Below, in pieces: positions 7,917 through 20,206 of a stretch of 38,785 bases of DNA. The translations under genes and the position numbers were made by a program. The notes below the pieces were generated by a model. The model worked only from the letters and a program-made list of their open reading frames with translations, ran no database searches and was not told where the DNA came from. The stretch is from CAIOZW01 sp049317725. GTDB taxonomy: Bacteria; Acidobacteriota; Blastocatellia; RBC074. Every line of letters begins with the position of its first letter. Positions within the stretch are counted from its first letter, which is position 1. Where the stretch lies: positions 1 to 38,785 of the forward strand of contig JBMOHS010000015.1 of the NCBI GenBank assembly GCA_049317725.1. The letters run 5' to 3'.

Positions 7917-9761
7917 CTACTCCCGCAGCCAACCGCGCCGCAACTGCACGGCCTCGGCCGAGGCATCCTTGGCATCCGTCAACTGGTATCGATCGTGGGG
8001 TTTGCGGCTGGCGGTCACGGAGAAGGTTCGCATGGCCTCCCGACGAAAGATGCTGAGGGTGACCGTCTGCCCCGCGACCAGTTCGTTGAGCCGCCGCATC
8101 GCATTGCCGGCATCGAGCTTCAGTCCGTCGAGGGCAACCAGCTCATCCCCCGCATTGAGCCCAGCCTCGTAGCCCGACAGGCCCGCCAGCACATTGGCGA
8201 TCACTGCCCGGTCCCCGGCCATCCGAAGCCGCACCCCGAGGGTCCCTGGCTCCCCTTTGATGAGGGGACCCGGCTGCCACCCCTTGCTCAGCTCCAGCCC
8301 GAGGCGGGCCACCACCGGTCCAAAGTCGATCTCCTCCGCCCCCTCGACGTGCCGCTTCCAGAGCTCGGTCAGGTCCCCGCCAGCGACGCTTTCAAAGACC
8401 GCCTTGAGTTGCGCCTCCGTAAACCCAGGTCGCGGCAGCCCATGCTCCTGGTAGAGCCGTCGCATGACGTCGTCCAGCGACCGTGCCCCCTTCGTTCGTG
8501 CCCGGATCTCCAGATCGAAGAGGAGCCCGAGAATCTGCCCCCGCGTGTAGTAGCTGATCGCCGTGTTGATCGAGTTCTCGTCCGGCCGGTACTGCTTGAT
8601 CCACGTGTCGAAACTCGAGGACTCCGCGCTCTGCTTGAGCCGGCCCGGCTGCTGATCGTGCCCGGCGAGCGCTCCCGCCAGCGAGCCCAGATAGTCACTC
8701 TTCGAGAGGAATCCGGCACGATGCAGGATCAGTTCTCCGTAGTAGCTCGTCAGCCCCTCGGCGACCCAGAGAGAACGCGTATAGTTCTCTCGCTGGTAGT
8801 CGAAGGGCCCGAGCGCCAGCGGGCGCAGCCGCTTGACGTTCCAGGTATGGAAGAACTCGTGCGACTCCAGCCCGAGAAATCGCCGGTAGCCCGCCTCCGT
8901 TGCCAGGGCATCGGGCGATCCCATGCTGACGTTCGAGTTGAGGTGCTCGGTCCCTCCGCCGATGCCCGGCTGCAGGAGGATCAGAAATGTGTAATGGTCG
9001 TACGGCAGGTCCCCGAAGATCCGTGAGGTCTCCTCGACAATCTTGGCCAGATCGTTGAGAAATCTCGCTTCGCTCACCGGGAAGCGACCCATGATCGCCA
9101 CGCGGTGCAGCTTGCCACCGACCGTGAAGGTGAGCAGTCGATGGGTTCCCACCATCGTTGGCGCATCGACCAGCCGGTCATAATCAGGTGCCGTGAAATA
9201 CCCGTCGGCATCCGGCTCGAGCCCCAGCGGAGAGGTCACTCGCCATCCGGTAGGCGCCTCGATCTTCAGCCGATGTGGAACCGACTTTGCCTCTGGCACA
9301 TAGAGAAAGAGGCTCGCCCCGTTGAAGTAGGCGTGATCCGCGTCGAGGTGGCTCGTCTGGGTCGCCAGTTCATTGGCGTAGATTCGGTAGAAGACTTCAA
9401 CCGTTCCGCTTCCCCCCGTGGTCACCCGCCACGTCGACTTGTCGATCTTCTCCCACCGCAGGGAACGACCCGCCGCGTCACTCGCACGAAAATCCTGGAG
9501 ATGGCGCGCATACTCGCGCTGCAGGTAGGAGCCTGGGGTCCACGTCGGCAGTTGCAGGTCGAGCGTCGGCCCGGTGGCTCTTCCCACCTTCATCGTCACT
9601 TCAAAGAGGTGGGTGTGCGGGGCAGGGAAGGCGACCCGGTACTCGATCTCGAGCGGTCGCGGCGCCTGCGTCGCCAGAGCGGCGCTTGCCGCCACCATCA
9701 CCAGCCCGAGCAGGACCACGCCCCTTCTTCCTCTTCCGATCCAGATGTGTCCACTCGCCAT
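7917..9761 (-). CDS. Secreted M61-family aminopeptidase with C-terminal PDZ domain
   Basis: A 614-residue exported zinc peptidase of family M61 (glycyl aminopeptidase type). A signal peptide occupies about residues 1-32 (hydrophobic VVLLGLVMVAASAALA). The N-terminal beta domain has the family hallmark PTWTPGSYLQREYA near 72-86. The gluzincin motif HEFFH is at 301-305, and the third zinc ligand is expected to be Glu335 in WVAEG. A PDZ domain covers about 508-585 (LGVRLRM...GYEAGLNAGDELVALDG). The ATG at 9761 is chosen because GGAGAG lies about seven bases upstream and a signal peptide follows directly; the ATG at 9788 has a poorly spaced site. It is the first gene of the five-gene operon, with a leader of about 100 bases from a possible extended -10 promoter at 9865-9873. 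Confidence 0.9.
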   Translation of the reverse strand: MASGHIWIGRGRRGVVLLGLVMVAASAALATQAPRPLEIEYRVAFPAPHTHLFEVTMKVGRATGPTLDLQLPTWTPGSYLQREYARHLQDFRASDAAGRSLRWEKIDKSTWRVTTGGSGTVEVFYRIYANELATQTSHLDADHAYFNGASLFLYVPEAKSVPHRLKIEAPTGWRVTSPLGLEPDADGYFTAPDYDRLVDAPTMVGTHRLLTFTVGGKLHRVAIMGRFPVSEARFLNDLAKIVEETSRIFGDLPYDHYTFLILLQPGIGGGTEHLNSNVSMGSPDALATEAGYRRFLGLESHEFFHTWNVKRLRPLALGPFDYQRENYTRSLWVAEGLTSYYGELILHRAGFLSKSDYLGSLAGALAGHDQQPGRLKQSAESSSFDTWIKQYRPDENSINTAISYYTRGQILGLLFDLEIRARTKGARSLDDVMRRLYQEHGLPRPGFTEAQLKAVFESVAGGDLTELWKRHVEGAEEIDFGPVVARLGLELSKGWQPGPLIKGEPGTLGVRLRMAGDRAVIANVLAGLSGYEAGLNAGDELVALDGLKLDAGNAMRRLNELVAGQTVTLSIFRREAMRTFSVTASRKPHDRYQLTDAKDASAEAVQLRRGWLRE

Positions 9762-9864
9762 GACGTCTCTCTCCTCTGTTGTGTTCATTTCTCCCCCACC
9801 AGCCGGCGAGGGTCGGCCCGTCAGCGCGTCTTGCCCACGACGGAGGGGCTCCTGAAACCGGGTC

Positions 9865-9873
9865 AAGATAGCA
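9865..9873 (-). promoter_or_regulatory. Possible extended -10 promoter of the five-gene minus operon
   Basis: On the minus strand TGCTATCTT reads as an extended -10 element (TG, one base, TATCTT). No good -35 is seen, which is usual for extended -10 promoters. Transcription would start near 9858 and give a leader of about 97 bases to the M61 ATG. Confidence 0.3.
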
Positions 9874-9951
9874 CGAACTCCCTCTTTCCGCATCTTTCCC
9901 TGCTCCGGCCCCCAGTCGGCCCCCCGTTGGCCCGTTCGGCAATTCGTGCTA
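9869..9951. repeat. 9-bp inverted repeat spanning the divergent promoter region
   Basis: TAGCACGAA at 9869-9877 and its exact complement TTCGTGCTA at 9943-9951 are 65 bases apart. Each copy overlaps the proposed -10 element of one of the two divergent transcription units (M61 operon leftward, aat rightward). This may reflect two related promoters or a pair of regulator sites. Confidence 0.6.
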
Positions 9952-9955
9952 CAAA
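9927..9955 (+). promoter_or_regulatory. Candidate promoter of aat, with a near-leaderless transcript
   Basis: TTGGCC (9927-9932), a 17-base spacer and TACAAA (9950-9955), which is also preceded by TG as an extended -10. The predicted start lies about 1-3 bases before the aat ATG at 9964, which would explain why aat has no visible Shine-Dalgarno sequence. Motif evidence only. Confidence 0.35.
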
Positions 9956-9963
9956 TCAGAATC

Positions 9964-10629
9964 ATGGAAGAAGGGCGCACCAAGCGACCGGTGAGAAGAT
10001 CGGAGATCACGCCCGAGCAGGTTCTGCTCGGCTATCGGGCGGGATACTTCCCGATGGCGCGAGGTCTCGATGGCCGGATCGAGTGGTTTCTCGCGGAGCC
10101 CCGCACCATTCTTCCCCTCGATGATCGCTTCCGTATCCGCCGCTCCCTCCGGCAGACCATGCGCCGTCTTCCCTATCAGATTCACGTCAACCGTGCTTTC
10201 GCGGAGGTGATCCGCGCTTGCGCCCGGCACGATCAGGTCTCCTCCCGGGAAGTCTGGCTGAGCGAGGAGATGATTGCCCTCTACACCGAACTCCATCACC
10301 GAAGACTGGCCCACTCGGTCGAGGTCTGGACCGCCGAGGGGCTCGTCGGGGGACTCTATGGGGTCTCCCTCCGCTCCGCCTTCTTCGGCGAATCGATGTT
10401 CAGCCGTGTCTCCTCCGCCTCCCACCTCGCCCTCGTCGCCCTTGTCGAGCGCTTACGCGTGCGCCACTTCCGCCTCCTCGATGTCCAGATGCGAACTCCC
10501 CACATCGGCCATTTCGGTGCCATCGATCTGACGCACGCCGACTACCTCAAACAGCTCGATCTTGCCCTTGAAGCCGATGCCGTCTTTGATGAGGGGCTCG
10601 ACTCTTCCCCCTCGCTCTTTCCACCTTGA
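9964..10629 (+). CDS. aat: Leucyl/phenylalanyl-tRNA-protein transferase
   Basis: A 221-residue cytoplasmic enzyme that moves Leu or Phe from aminoacyl-tRNA to the N-terminus of proteins starting with Lys or Arg, marking them for the ClpS-ClpAP N-degron pathway. Family features in order are GYRAGYFPM near 22-30, IEWFLAEPR near 38-46, GGLYGVSLRSAFFGESMFSR near 125-144, and the C-terminal LLDVQMRTPHIGHFGAI. Length is typical. The start is uncertain: a GTG at 9946 in frame would add six residues, and neither start has a clear ribosome site. ATG at 9964 is preferred because a candidate promoter ends just upstream, suggesting a leaderless message. It is divergent from the M61 operon; no clpS or clpA gene is nearby. 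Confidence 0.92.
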   Translation: MEEGRTKRPVRRSEITPEQVLLGYRAGYFPMARGLDGRIEWFLAEPRTILPLDDRFRIRRSLRQTMRRLPYQIHVNRAFAEVIRACARHDQVSSREVWLSEEMIALYTELHHRRLAHSVEVWTAEGLVGGLYGVSLRSAFFGESMFSRVSSASHLALVALVERLRVRHFRLLDVQMRTPHIGHFGAIDLTHADYLKQLDLALEADAVFDEGLDSSPSLFPP

Positions 10630-10792
10630 ACCTTGTAGAATGGGGGCGTCTTCAAGTGATTTGGGGCGATGTCGAAGGGGGGCGCCGATCCATTGAGTCC
10701 CAGGACATTCCCGAATCAACTGGTACACAACTGGCACTCAGCTCGAATCCACGCTCTTGATCACCGCGATGCGCGGACCCGGAGGTAACTGC

Positions 10793-11557
10793 ATGTCAAA
10801 TCCAAACTACTACTACCATCAGCGAGCCGACTTGGCCACTCAGCTCCGCACCGATCTCGAGTCGATGCGAGGCATCGTCTCGTCAGTTCTCATCGGCCTC
10901 CTTCTGTTGCTTGCGGGGATCCGCCTGCTTCCCGTGGAGAGTACTCCGCTGACCGCGAAAGTGCTCTGCCTCCTCTCGTTGACGATTGCTACCGCGGGAA
11001 TCGGTGCCTATGCCGGTCGCCGCATTCGCGGTTGGCTGCCGATGATCGGCCTCCTCCTCCTCTCGATCATCGGGATGATGATCGTTCGGGCGGCTGGGGA
11101 CGGGCTCCTTGCGATTGGCTTGCTGACCGGGTGGGGTTTTCTCAACGGGATGATGCTCGGTCCGCTGGTCGGTCTCGCCATCGCGGAGCAGGGGCCGGGA
11201 ATCGTTCTCCAGTCGCTGACGGGGACGACTGGCGTCATGCTCCTTGCGGGGGCGTTCACCACCCTCACCGGGTTCGATGCGAGCCGCCTTGCCCCCTTTC
11301 TGATGGTCGGGGTGATCGGCCTGCTGGTCGTTGGGCTGGTTCAAATCTTTGTCCGCTTCTCCCGGACGGTCAACCTGCTCTACTCGGCGATTGGAATGCT
11401 GGTCTTCTCCGGCTTCTTCCTCTTCCACTTCTTCCGCATGGAACGCAGCGAGAATACCTGGGAGCGGGCGATCGATCTGACGATCAGCCTCTACCTCACC
11501 TTCGCCAACTTCTTCGCCTTTCTCCTGCAGTTTCTGCTCAACACGCGGCGCCGATGA
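10793..11557 (+). CDS. Bax inhibitor-1/YccA family membrane protein
   Basis: A 254-residue protein with seven predicted hydrophobic segments spread from about residue 30 to the C-terminus and a short hydrophilic N-terminus (residues 1-25). The order of segments, the GWGFLNGMMLGPL loop and the final acidic/aromatic stretch (ERAIDLTISLYLTFANFFAFLL) match the Bax inhibitor-1/YccA family. Members are calcium-leak or stress-related membrane proteins, and bacterial YccA binds the FtsH protease. The ATG at 10793 has GGAGGT six bases upstream, so this start is firm. It is 163 bases after aat and faces the AIM24 gene, with a strong hairpin between. Physiological role in this organism is not deducible. 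Confidence 0.88.
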   Translation: MSNPNYYYHQRADLATQLRTDLESMRGIVSSVLIGLLLLLAGIRLLPVESTPLTAKVLCLLSLTIATAGIGAYAGRRIRGWLPMIGLLLLSIIGMMIVRAAGDGLLAIGLLTGWGFLNGMMLGPLVGLAIAEQGPGIVLQSLTGTTGVMLLAGAFTTLTGFDASRLAPFLMVGVIGLLVVGLVQIFVRFSRTVNLLYSAIGMLVFSGFFLFHFFRMERSENTWERAIDLTISLYLTFANFFAFLLQFLLNTRRR

Positions 11558-11569
11558 GTGCCCAGTGTC

Positions 11570-11605
11570 GGGGCGACCGTCCGGCCCACTCCCGCCGGTC
11601 GCCCC
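11570..11605. terminator. Hairpin between convergent genes
   Basis: A perfect 10-bp GC-rich stem, GGGGCGACCG at 11570-11579 with CGGTCGCCCC at 11596-11605, loop 16 bases. It sits between the stops of the BI-1 and AIM24 genes. Neither side has a U-run, so it may be a weak bidirectional terminator or end-protection structure. Confidence 0.5.
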
Positions 11606-11611
11606 CGCGCC

Positions 11612-12466
11612 TTATCCAAGACTGCTTCCGGACTGCGTCGGGAAGAATGGCTTGAGGATCCCGGCAAAGGCGGCCAAGTTGCGCGTTTGAATGAGGATCT
11701 CTCCCGGACCGCTGAACTCGGCAACGATCCCCTCCCCACTGACCATGCTCCTCAACCAGCCCGACGACGAGGCCTTGCGCAATTGGTAGGGCATGTGCCC
11801 CTCCCAGGCGACGAGGTGGCCGGTATCAACGACATACTGTTCCCCGGGCGCGAGCCGCCGGCGGTGAATGGCCCCGAACGAGGAGACGAGGAGCAGCCCC
11901 GTCCCTTGCACCTGCAGCACAAAGAGCCCTTCCCCGCTGAAGAAGGTCCGGGATCCTCCCCACCGCGTATCGATCTGGAGCGTCGTATCCCCCCCAAGAT
12001 AGGAGCTCGACTGGACGTAGAAGATCTGCTGGCTCATCTCGATCGCCGCGATGTCGCCAGGCATCGCTGGCGCGAGGGTCACTTCTCCAGGTCCCCGTTG
12101 TGCGGTAAAGGTCGAGAGAAAAGCCGACTCGCCTCCGACCGCCCGCTTGAGCGCGCCCAGCACACCTCCCTTGAGTTCCGACTGCAGCTCGACTGTGCTC
12201 GACATCGAGACCATTGCCCCGGACTCCGCCTGGATCGACTGTCCCGCCTGGAGCTGCAGCACGGCCAGCGCAAAAGCGGATCCGTGCTCGATCGAGTAGG
12301 TGTAACCGCGCCCTCGACCGTGACCGTCCGCATCAATGTGAATGCCGTGCCCCGCACCGGGGCGGCTCGTCGTCTGCCTGCCACTCTCCACTCCGAGCTG
12401 GGCACCGCAGGCACCGCAGAATTTGGATCCATCCGGCAGTGCCGCAAAACAAGCTGGACAGTTCAT
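11612..12466 (-). CDS. AIM24/TIGR00266-family protein with N-terminal zinc ribbon
   Basis: A 284-residue protein. Residues 3-20 form a small zinc ribbon (Cys3, Cys6, Cys17, Cys20). A linker follows, then the AIM24 (TIGR00266) domain at about 50-280, a beta-helical fold recognisable from ESGAMVSMS, GGESAFLSTF, PGDIAAIEM, GEGLFVLQVQGTG and the C-terminal GPGEILIQTR. Such proteins are widespread but their function is not established; the yeast relative affects mitochondrial membrane organisation. The ATG at 12466 has AAGGAG at good spacing. It lies downstream of the GNAT gene on the same strand with a 105-base gap, and faces BI-1. Confidence 0.88.
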   Translation of the reverse strand: MNCPACFAALPDGSKFCGACGAQLGVESGRQTTSRPGAGHGIHIDADGHGRGRGYTYSIEHGSAFALAVLQLQAGQSIQAESGAMVSMSSTVELQSELKGGVLGALKRAVGGESAFLSTFTAQRGPGEVTLAPAMPGDIAAIEMSQQIFYVQSSSYLGGDTTLQIDTRWGGSRTFFSGEGLFVLQVQGTGLLLVSSFGAIHRRRLAPGEQYVVDTGHLVAWEGHMPYQLRKASSSGWLRSMVSGEGIVAEFSGPGEILIQTRNLAAFAGILKPFFPTQSGSSLG

Positions 12467-12571
12467 CTCACACTCCTTCCTCTTCTTCTTCTCGCTTTTT
12501 TGTACTCCGGACGCTGACCGCCGGGGTTGACCTCATTCGATGGGGAGGGCTTGACATAGAGCGTCCGCGAG

Positions 12572-13129
12572 TCAGTCGCGTGCGCTGCCTCCCCTCGACA
12601 TCCACTCCTCACGGGGGATCCGGTAGAGAAGCCGAGCTGGCTCGCCGCTGGCCGCACCTTCCCGTTTCTCCTCTTCGACCAGACGCGCCCCCAACCGTTC
12701 GATGGCGATCCGCGACCGCAGGTTCCGGGACCCGATCTCGAAGAAGACCGACTGAAAATTCGAGAACAGTTCGTTCAAGAGCAACTCCTTGACCTTCCGG
12801 TTGAGGCCGGTTCCCCAGAACCGGGTGGCAAGGAAGGTGTAGCCCACTTTGATGGTCCCCTTGGTAACATCCGCGTCATAGATTCGCGTCGTTCCCGCCA
12901 AGCTTCCAGAGGACTTCTCGATGATCCGGTAGGCCCCTCGGCTCCTGATTCCCTCATCGAAAAAACGGCGAAAGACCTCTTCCTGCCAGCGGTCGGATTG
13001 TGGGTGCTGCTCCCAGATCTTCGGATCCCGGCCCAGATCGTAAAGAGCTGGGTAATCGCGCTCCTCCAGCGGTTGGAGGAGCACCGCTTCGTTCTCCAGT
13101 TTGGGCAGGGGAAGGCCGACGATCATCAT
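12572..13129 (-). CDS. GNAT-family N-acetyltransferase (RimJ/RimL-like)
   Basis: About 185 residues with the GNAT_3 layout: an opening LENEAVLLQPLEERDYPALY, a central strand (GTTRIYDADVTKGTIKVGYTF), the acetyl-CoA loop RFWGTGLNRKVKELLL, and the C-terminal strand pair (FFEIGSRNLRSRIAIERLGA). Members acetylate N-terminal amines of ribosomal proteins or small-molecule amines; the acceptor here is unknown. The start is uncertain. ATG at 13129 is followed by ATG at 13126, and ATG at 13162 would add 11 residues; none has a convincing ribosome site. A frame open further upstream to 13408 lacks family similarity and is not counted as coding. Confidence 0.85.
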   Translation of the reverse strand: MMIVGLPLPKLENEAVLLQPLEERDYPALYDLGRDPKIWEQHPQSDRWQEEVFRRFFDEGIRSRGAYRIIEKSSGSLAGTTRIYDADVTKGTIKVGYTFLATRFWGTGLNRKVKELLLNELFSNFQSVFFEIGSRNLRSRIAIERLGARLVEEEKREGAASGEPARLLYRIPREEWMSRGGSARD

Positions 13130-13162
13130 TCTTTCGATCTCTGTTACGGGGTGCCAACCCAT

Positions 13163-13658
13163 CTTCCTTTCGGACTGGGTAGGGAAGAGGCGTAAATTGG
13201 GCAGACCCTTCGGTTCCTCCTCTTCTGTAACCGCCGGCCCATTCGTTCCTCGTGTTTTGGGGCCAGTTTTCCTCTGGTTGACATTGCCACAGTGCAAGGT
13301 AAGATACTGACTTATAAAAATCCAGCCTTTGAGAAAAATCGAGGCACGATAAGCTTTTTGGAACGTCGTGAAAGGCTGCTCGTGGAAGACGAGTGGAAGA
13401 CCCGACAATTGCTCTCCGCCAAAGATTGTGATGGCCAGAGCGATGCGGACATCCAGTGACGAGGGCCCCTTGAATCTGCCCCTTGAAGAGGCCGCCTACG
13501 GCAACGCATCGAGCCAAACCCTCTTGCGGATTGGACCTCGTGTGGGTGAGAGAGACTGCCCATCCCGATCGTTCTACTCCATTCGAATGTGGGCTGAGAG
13601 GACAAGTGGCCATCGCGTTGGAGAATGGTCCACCGATTTCCGGAGAAGAGACCCCCCT
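13163..13658. other. Divergent gap between GNAT and the TonB receptor gene
   Basis: About 500 bases between two divergent genes. It contains a clear promoter facing the receptor (13278-13305) and then about 345 bases of probable leader. The plus frame of the receptor stays open back to 13368, but those residues show no signal peptide or domain and precede a good ribosome site at 13642-13650, so they are treated as untranslated. No RNA family was recognised. Confidence 0.5.
13278..13305 (+). promoter_or_regulatory. Promoter of the TonB-dependent receptor gene
   Basis: A perfect -35 box TTGACA (13278-13283), a 16-base spacer and TAAGAT (13300-13305). Transcription would begin near 13312, giving a long leader of about 347 bases before the ATG at 13659. 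Confidence 0.5.
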
Positions 13659-17732
<4,074 letters not shown>

Positions 17733-17735
17733 GGG

Positions 17736-17803
17736 GACAGAGAGAAGCATGCCGTGCGAACCAGTGCCTCTCTGTCGACTGTTCTCTTTCTTTTCGTTTT
17801 TCT
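17736..17803 (+). terminator. Probable intrinsic terminator of the receptor gene
   Basis: A 9-bp perfect stem, GACAGAGAG at 17736-17744 with CTCTCTGTC at 17768-17776, begins three bases after the stop codon; a T-rich stretch (TTCTCTTTCTTTTCGTTTTTC) of 21 bases lies just downstream. The 23-base loop is long for a terminator. Confidence 0.55.
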
Positions 17804-17872
17804 GAGTAAGGAATGGCATCTTGGCCCGAAGGCCAGATGAACTTCATCGATGTGTAAGGGAGATGTTGCGAT

Positions 17873-19207
17873 ATGAGTATGATTGATCAGATTCTGGCCC
17901 GTGAGATTCTCGATTCGCGGGGCAATCCGACGGTTGAAGCGGAAGTCCTGCTCGAGAGTGGGATTGTGGGGCGAGCCGCGGTTCCCTCGGGCGCTTCGAC
18001 GGGAGAGAACGAAGCGGTCGAGCTGCGCGATGGGGACCAGACTCGCTTTCTGGGCAAAGGAGTGCGGCTGGCGGTCGACAATGTCAACAATGCGATCTCG
18101 GACGCGCTGATCGGACTGGACGTCTTCGATCAGGTCGGGATTGATCAGACGATGATCGAATTGGACGACACGCCGACCAAGTCGAAGCTGGGCGCAAATG
18201 CGATGCTCGCTGTTTCATTGGCATCTGCCCGCGCAGCAGCGGCCGAGCTGGAGATCCCCCTCTACCGCTACATTGGCGGAACCAACGCCCGTGTCCTGCC
18301 CGTCCCCCTGATGAACATCATCAATGGTGGCGCACACGCCGACAACAATGTCGACTTTCAAGAGTTCATGATCGTTCCTGCAGGAGCACCGACCTTTGCC
18401 GAGGCGTTGCGGTGGGGGACTGAGGTCTTTCACACCCTCAAGGGAGTTCTCAAGAAGCGAGGCTACTCGACGGCTGTCGGGGATGAAGGCGGGTTTGCGC
18501 CAAGCCTCAAGTCGAACGACGAGGCGATCGAGGCGATTCTCGAAGCGATCACCGCCGCCGGCTACACGCCAGGCGAGCAGATTGCCATTGCCCTCGACCC
18601 AGCCAGCTCCGAGTTCTTCAAGGACGGCCACTACATTTTCAAGAAGTCGGATGGTCGTCAGTTGACCTCGGAGCAGATGGTGGCCTACTGGGTCGACTGG
18701 GTCAAGAAGTACCCGATCATCTCGATCGAGGATGGCCTGGCCGAAAATGACTGGACTGGCTGGGCGGCTCTCACCGAGGAGCTGGGGGACACGGTCCAAC
18801 TGGTCGGGGACGACCTCTTCGTGACCAATACCAAGTATCTGGCCCGGGGGATCGACGAGATCGTCGCCAACTCGATCCTGGTCAAGGTCAACCAGATCGG
18901 GACCCTCACCGAGACGCTCGAGGCGATCGAGATGGCCCGGACCAATAACTATACCGCGATCATCTCGCATCGCTCGGGAGAGACGGAAGACGCCTTCATC
19001 GCCGATCTCGCGGTGGCGACCAACGCCGGGCAGATCAAGACCGGCTCGGCCTCCCGGACGGACCGGATCGCCAAGTACAATCAGCTGCTGCGGATCGAGG
19101 AGGAACTTGGCAACGCCGCCCGCTTCAACGGCTACCACTCGTTCTACCAGCTTGAGCTGGGCCAGCTCAACTTCCCAGTTGCGGGAGTTTCCCTTCGCAA
19201 CAAATAG
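17873..19207 (+). CDS. eno: Enolase
   Basis: A 444-residue cytoplasmic enzyme of lower glycolysis that interconverts 2-phosphoglycerate and phosphoenolpyruvate with magnesium. Recognisable parts are ILDSRGNPTVEAEV (12-25), the SGAST loop near 39, GGAHADNNVDFQEFM near 150, DEGGFAPSL near 203 (general-acid Glu region), SIEDGLAENDW near 286, and ISHRSGETED near 366, which holds the active-site His and Ser-Gly. Length is slightly above the 430 typical of bacteria. AAGGGAGA lies upstream; ATG at 17873 is used, ATG at 17879 is possible. In many bacteria enolase also binds RNase E; nothing here addresses that. It is followed after 96 bases by galU. Confidence 0.97.
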   Translation: MSMIDQILAREILDSRGNPTVEAEVLLESGIVGRAAVPSGASTGENEAVELRDGDQTRFLGKGVRLAVDNVNNAISDALIGLDVFDQVGIDQTMIELDDTPTKSKLGANAMLAVSLASARAAAAELEIPLYRYIGGTNARVLPVPLMNIINGGAHADNNVDFQEFMIVPAGAPTFAEALRWGTEVFHTLKGVLKKRGYSTAVGDEGGFAPSLKSNDEAIEAILEAITAAGYTPGEQIAIALDPASSEFFKDGHYIFKKSDGRQLTSEQMVAYWVDWVKKYPIISIEDGLAENDWTGWAALTEELGDTVQLVGDDLFVTNTKYLARGIDEIVANSILVKVNQIGTLTETLEAIEMARTNNYTAIISHRSGETEDAFIADLAVATNAGQIKTGSASRTDRIAKYNQLLRIEEELGNAARFNGYHSFYQLELGQLNFPVAGVSLRNK

Positions 19208-19219
19208 GGCGCAGGGCAG

Positions 19220-19243
19220 GGGAGGGCCGCCGTCGGCTCTCCC
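19220..19243 (+). terminator. Strong hairpin between eno and galU
   Basis: A 10-bp stem (GGGAGGGCCG at 19220-19229 with CGGCTCTCCC at 19234-19243, one G-U pair) and a four-base loop. The next bases are C-rich rather than U-rich, so it may attenuate transcription or separate eno and galU message halves rather than stop polymerase completely. Confidence 0.4.
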
Positions 19244-19303
19244 TTCCCCCTCCGGAAGAAAGAAGAAGAGAGTAGACAGAGAAGAAGAGAGAGGAACTGG
19301 ACC

Positions 19304-20202
<899 letters not shown>

Positions 20203-20206
<4 letters not shown>

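Noticed and set aside
6798..9026. Long plus-strand open frame of about 740 codons
   Set aside because: Antisense to the well-supported PIG-L and M61 genes; Arg/Pro/His-rich composition typical of a GC-rich antisense frame.
13368..13658. N-terminal extension of the TonB receptor
   Set aside because: The extra 97 residues lack a signal peptide and precede a good ribosome site and a proper signal sequence at 13659.
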